Source: CAYSND01 sp964642235
Lineage (GTDB): Bacteria; Bacteroidota; Bacteroidia; Bacteroidales; UBA932
NCBI GenBank assembly: GCA_964642235.1
Contig: CAZXOP010000035.1
Span: 1-15,891 of the forward strand
Direction of reading: 5' to 3'
Length of the DNA stretch: 15,891 bases
In this document: piece by piece, positions 13,461 to 15,891 of the stretch
Layout: the number at the start of each line of letters is the position of its first letter
Position numbering within the stretch: the stretch's first letter is position 1
Made by a program: the position numbers and the translations under genes
Notes under the pieces: generated by a model
What the model was told of the DNA's origin: nothing
Seen by the model: the letters and a program-made list of their open reading frames with translations, nothing else
Database searches by the model: none

Positions 13461-13893
13461 TGATTTTAAAAGAGGTAGTTTATTTGGTTCATACTCCTTA
13501 ATTAATAGTAAAGATGATGGGACTGGGCACGAATTGAAATTTGGTTCTTTAATAAACCTAAAGCCTTTTATTCTCTCTGCCAATTATATATATGGTACAG
13601 GGTTCTCTTTGCTTAATTATTCAGGAGGAGAGGGGAAAGGCCATGCTTTTGGCAGACCCACAAATGCCACACCTATAAATATAGATAAGCCATATTCTCG
13701 ATTTGATATAGCTGCCACCTATAGATTGTATCTTAAAGGGTTTACATTACAGACCGGTGTCTCCCTTATTAATCTTTTTAATACTGAAAATCTCAAATAT
13801 AGCTACACCGTTCAAGGGAAGAATGACCCCATCACACTCTATTCCGGAGCAATGCCTTTTACCCCTATGTTTTTTTTAGAAATATTATGGTAG
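13461..13893 (+). pseudogene. TonB-dependent receptor, 3' part (gene split by the mobile element)
   Basis: The last 143 codons (after the shared Leu-Lys codons of the repeat) of the receptor begun at 4866. It reads YDFKRGSLFGSYSL, then HELKFGSLINLKPFILSANYIYGTGF, typical last barrel strands of TonB-dependent receptors, and ends in FFLEILW with the terminal aromatic residue needed for outer-membrane barrel assembly. A late in-frame TTG at 13534 could be read as a start but would make no functional protein. With the 5' part it gives 735 residues, a normal size for a FecA-like receptor. The fragment may still be transcribed from the promoter at 13292. Confidence 0.92.
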
Positions 13894-13898
13894 GGTAA

Positions 13899-13939
13899 AA
13901 TTTGATTTGTGCGGTTACTATTCAGAAACAAATCAAATT
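13899..13939. repeat. 12 bp perfect inverted repeat before the DUF2202 gene
   Basis: AATTTGATTTGT (13899-13910) and ACAAATCAAATT (13928-13939) are fully complementary with a 17 nt loop. It lies 5 bp after the receptor stop and ends 9 bp before the next ATG. There is no T-run on the plus strand, so an operator or leader hairpin is as likely as a terminator. TTGATTTG (13902-13909) inside it is one base off a -7 box. Confidence 0.55.
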
Positions 13940-13948
13940 ATAAAAAAG

Positions 13949-14812
13949 ATGAAAACAAAATTATTTTTACTTGCGGCTATATCTGCCATTTTTACATTAA
14001 CTACTGTATCATGCGACAAGACAGTTGCCGATAATCAAATTAACTTACTTGAAGTGGACGAAGAAGGAACCACTATGATGACCAAGTCTTCTGTAGCTCC
14101 TTTATTTGAGGCCACTGACCCTCTTACTGCTGATGAAATAGAATTTTTATACGCAATGCGTGAGGATGAGAAAGTAGCAAGGGATATTTATAAAGTCTTT
14201 GCAGAAAAATATCCAACTGCACCTCAAATCGCAAGAATTGGAAAGGCTGAAGCATCTCACATTGCTTGTATAGAGAAAGTATTGTCTTTCTATGAAATTG
14301 AATTCCCTGCTATAGGCGAATATGGGGTATTTGCAGATGCTAATCGTCAGGCTATTTATGATAAATTAGTTGTAAAAGGAACCACTCTCTTGGAAGCATT
14401 CTTAACTATGGCTTATGTTGAGGAAGATAATATTGCGGCATACAAGAAAGTTCTCCCCACTATTACAAACCCCAATATCAAACTCATTGTAGAACATTTG
14501 ATGAAAGCCTCTTCTAACCATCTAAGAGCTGCTGCTCGAAGAATTAAAGTGCTTGGTGGAACATACACTCCCACTGTACTCTCCCAAGCAGATTACGATG
14601 CCATAATCAATGCAAAATTCGACAAAGGAAACGGTTTTGGTAAGGGCAAAGGAAAAAATGGCGATACAAATAGTGAAAAAGGTGGAAAAGGAAATGGTAA
14701 AAAAGGTTCAGTAAATAAGAGTGGTGATTGCACCGGTACGGCAAATGGAACTGCTCCCGGTAATGGAAGCAGCGGAAAAGCTGGAAAAGGGTATCGTTGG
14801 GGTAAAAATTAG
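13949..14812 (+). CDS. DUF2202 ferritin-like lipoprotein with Gly/Lys-rich tail
   Basis: A 287-residue exported lipoprotein. MKTKLFLLAAISAIFTLTTVSC is a lipoprotein signal peptide with the cysteine at residue 22. The DUF2202 domain (about 55-205) has the helical, ferritin-like pattern: EIEFLYAMREDEKVARDIYK (63-82), EASHIACIEKVL (101-112), AYVEEDNIAAYKKVL (155-169) and ASSNHLRAAARRI (187-199), with repeated Glu/His positions able to bind a di-metal site. The tail (about 224-287) is low complexity, rich in Gly, Lys, Asn and Ser, ending GKGYRWGKN; it may bind polyanions or be surface exposed. The ATG at 13949 is preferred over an upstream in-frame codon at 13907 because it begins the signal peptide. 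A strong terminator follows. Metal binding is inferred from fold resemblance; no function is established for the family that I can name. Confidence 0.88.
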   Translation: MKTKLFLLAAISAIFTLTTVSCDKTVADNQINLLEVDEEGTTMMTKSSVAPLFEATDPLTADEIEFLYAMREDEKVARDIYKVFAEKYPTAPQIARIGKAEASHIACIEKVLSFYEIEFPAIGEYGVFADANRQAIYDKLVVKGTTLLEAFLTMAYVEEDNIAAYKKVLPTITNPNIKLIVEHLMKASSNHLRAAARRIKVLGGTYTPTVLSQADYDAIINAKFDKGNGFGKGKGKNGDTNSEKGGKGNGKKGSVNKSGDCTGTANGTAPGNGSSGKAGKGYRWGKN

Positions 14813-14844
14813 TTCCTTTGTAAGTGTTTAATGTTTAGTAAGGT

Positions 14845-14875
14845 GAGGTTGACTACTTTAGTCAACCTCTTTTTT
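14845..14875 (+). terminator. Rho-independent terminator after the DUF2202 gene
   Basis: GAGGTTGACT (14845-14854) pairs perfectly with AGTCAACCTC (14860-14869) around a 5 nt loop and is followed by six T. It separates the DUF2202 gene from the next operon. Confidence 0.92.
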
Positions 14876-14888
14876 ATTGATAATATAA

Positions 14889-14918
14889 TTGCAGATAATA
14901 AAATTAATTATACCTTTG
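14889..14918 (+). promoter_or_regulatory. Promoter of the DUF6132 / iron-sulfur / MarR operon
   Basis: TTG (14889-14891), a 19 nt spacer and TACCTTTG (14911-14918) match the Bacteroidota consensus exactly. Transcription should start near 14925, leaving a ~37 nt leader before the ATG at 14962. The leader contains GGAAATTTTCC, a short palindrome at 14920-14930. Confidence 0.8.
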
Positions 14919-14961
14919 CGGAAATTTTCCAGAGGAACTAATTTCCATAGGAAACAAAAAG

Positions 14962-15183
14962 ATGGATATTATTAAAATGAAAGAATTTCTAAAACAGAAC
15001 ATGCTCTATATAATCGGAGGCGTATTAGGAGCAATAGGTGGTTACCTTTACTACCATTTTATTGGATGTACCACAGGGACTTGTCCGATCACTTCATCCC
15101 CTTACTTGAGTATTTTATTCGGGGCAATAATAGGTAGTTTGTTATTAAGTATGTTTAAAAAAGAAAAAAAGAAAGAGAATTAA
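14962..15183 (+). CDS. DUF6132-like small membrane protein
   Basis: A 73-residue protein with two predicted membrane helices (about 14-34, MLYIIGGVLGAIGGYLYYHF, and about 48-65, LSILFGAIIGSLLLSMF) joined by a short loop with two cysteines, GCTTGTCPITSSPY (Cys36, Cys41). It ends in a lysine-rich cytosolic tail. The Cys loop and overall pattern resemble the DUF6132 family, which as far as I know occurs near small redox or sulfur-handling genes in Bacteroidota. An alternative start at the second Met (14977) is possible. It is the first gene after a consensus promoter and lies 5 bp before the iron-sulfur protein gene. Function unknown; a role in thiol or metal handling is inference from the paired cysteines and neighbours. 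Confidence 0.78.
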   Translation: MDIIKMKEFLKQNMLYIIGGVLGAIGGYLYYHFIGCTTGTCPITSSPYLSILFGAIIGSLLLSMFKKEKKKEN

Positions 15184-15188
15184 GAGTT

Positions 15189-15365
15189 ATGGCACTATCT
15201 GTTAATAGCAATATTTGTCCGCAGAACCATCGTTGTCCATTGATAAGAATCTGTCCATTAGATGCGATTTCCCAAGATGGTTTCGGACTTCCGATAATAG
15301 ATGAAAAAAAGTGTATAGAGTGTGGAAAGTGTATTAGATACTGCCCACTTAGAGCCGTTCAATAG
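15189..15365 (+). CDS. Small ferredoxin-like 4Fe-4S binding protein (58 aa)
   Basis: A complete ATG-to-TAG frame of 58 codons, easily missed because of its length. The C-terminal half carries a full CxxCxxCxxxCP motif (KCIECGKCIRYCP, Cys42, 45, 48, 52), diagnostic of a [4Fe-4S] cluster. The N-terminal half holds a second, altered motif, Cys10, Cys16 and Cys22-Pro, with five residues between cysteines and only three of the usual four. If the usual crossed ligation of bacterial ferredoxins applies, Cys22 completes the cluster with 42/45/48, leaving Cys10, Cys16 and Cys52 for a three-ligand or missing second cluster. Spacing is 5 bp on each side to its neighbours, so it is in the same operon. 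It probably shuttles electrons in the cytoplasm; partner unknown. Confidence 0.88.
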   Translation: MALSVNSNICPQNHRCPLIRICPLDAISQDGFGLPIIDEKKCIECGKCIRYCPLRAVQ

Positions 15366-15370
15366 TAGTT

Positions 15371-15718
15371 ATGGATAAGCTTTGTAAAATAAGGGATATT
15401 CAAAAGGCTGTAAATCTCTTTGAGGAGAGTTTTGAGAAGAGATATGCACTCTCGCTAAATGAGGGGATGGCTTTGTGTCATATCTCAAAGATGATTAAGC
15501 TCTCTTCAGGGGAGTTAGGAGAACTTCTCAGATTAACCCCGTCCAATACATCTAAAGTTATAAGCTCATTAGAGAAAAAAGGTTTCGTAAAGAGAGAGGT
15601 AGGTGAGCTGGATAAGAGACAGATGTTCTTTGCTTTAACACATAATGGTAATCTCTTCTTAAAGAGTATAGTTATAGATGATATAGAACTTTCGGGGATA
15701 TTGGATAAGTTGCTTTAG
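15371..15718 (+). CDS. MarR-family winged-helix regulator
   Basis: A 115-residue DNA-binding protein, on the short side for MarR (usually about 140). The winged helix-turn-helix spans about 43-95: LSSGELGELLRLTPSNTSKV is the helix-turn-helix, and ISSLEKKGFVKREVGELDKRQ leads into the wing with the conserved D-x-R (Asp81, Arg83). Flanking helices at each end would form the dimer interface. MarR regulators commonly repress their own operon and respond to small molecules or oxidants; here the gene is last in the DUF6132 and iron-sulfur protein operon, which suggests autoregulation in response to redox state. The palindrome around 14920-14930 near the transcription start is a candidate operator. 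Its stop is 5 bp from the opposing gene. Confidence 0.87.
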   Translation: MDKLCKIRDIQKAVNLFEESFEKRYALSLNEGMALCHISKMIKLSSGELGELLRLTPSNTSKVISSLEKKGFVKREVGELDKRQMFFALTHNGNLFLKSIVIDDIELSGILDKLL

Positions 15719-15723
15719 TAGTA

Positions 15724-15891
15724 CTAACTCATCGAAGAGAGGAGCCATTTTGTAACCTTCTCCCCATAACTCTTAGAGACTGGAATCTCCGGAACTCTAT
15801 CTACGCCGATATCTAAATAGATACCATTCTTGGTTTTTTTAGCAACCTTTACTTGATCAAGGTTGACCATAAAAGAGCGGTGGCATCTTAT
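15724..15891 (-). CDS. LytTR-domain response regulator, C-terminal part (cut by window)
   Basis: The last 55 codons of a protein whose start lies beyond the right edge. HRSFMVNLDQVK, YLDIGVDRVPEIPVSKSYGEKV and the terminal helix WLLSSMS are the end of a LytTR DNA-binding domain: the arginine-serine-phenylalanine strand that contacts DNA and the VSKSY-type turn. In Bacteroidota this domain usually follows a receiver domain in response regulators paired with a membrane histidine kinase. The receiver is not visible here, so a stand-alone LytTR protein remains possible. Confidence 0.85.
   Translation of the reverse strand: MRCHRSFMVNLDQVKVAKKTKNGIYLDIGVDRVPEIPVSKSYGEKVTKWLLSSMS

Noticed and set aside
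13534..13893. Stand-alone gene starting at TTG 13534
   Set aside because: The frame is open upstream to the attR repeat and is the in-phase continuation of the receptor; it is a fragment, not an independent gene.

Overview
The window looks like Bacteroidota chromosome, probably Bacteroidales. Several genes carry the Bacteroidota -7 promoter box TAnnTTTG, two of them with a TTG box 19-20 nt upstream, and Shine-Dalgarno sites are absent. The gene content fits: lipoprotein glycosidases with Bacteroidota-type lipoboxes, an ECF sigma / FecR / FecA-type receptor set, and a Bacteroides-type tyrosine recombinase with a MobV relaxase. The species cannot be told from the sequence. An assembly gap of exactly 100 N lies at 1113-1212.

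Layout of the left flank (1-6640). A partial OsmC-family gene reads off the left edge (minus), followed by tRNA-Lys(CTT) (minus) with its own promoter and a very long perfect hairpin at its 3' end. Next are a possible 35-residue membrane peptide, a GHL10-type glycosidase lipoprotein (plus, interrupted by the gap) and a GH27 alpha-galactosidase-like lipoprotein (minus, tail to tail). Then comes a Fec-type surface-signalling operon on the plus strand: ECF sigma factor, FecR anti-sigma and a TonB-dependent receptor with an STN signalling domain.

The receptor gene is cut by a 6,820 bp integrative mobilizable element (about 6632-13460). A 9 bp direct repeat, TCTAAAATA, marks both ends. Joining 6640 to 13461 restores one 735-codon reading frame with no lost bases, so the insertion is precise. 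The element holds a tyrosine integrase, a hairpin-rich probable oriT region, a MobV relaxase and a tightly packed three-gene cargo operon. The cargo is a PD-(D/E)XK nuclease-like protein, a second unrelated-looking PD-(D/E)XK-like protein and an RNase J-like beta-CASP metallo-beta-lactamase nuclease. I recognise the folds but not the combination; a nucleic-acid-directed defence system is the leading inference. The element's right end has a ~127 bp nested palindrome and a consensus promoter pointing outward.

Right flank (13461-15891): the 3' part of the receptor, a ferritin-like DUF2202 lipoprotein with a Gly/Lys-rich tail, then a promoter-led operon of a DUF6132 membrane protein, a small iron-sulfur protein and a MarR-type regulator. 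A LytTR-domain response-regulator end runs in from the right edge on the minus strand.

Functionally, the insertion should inactivate the outer-membrane transducer while leaving its sigma/anti-sigma pair intact, so that signalling circuit is probably orphaned in this strain.
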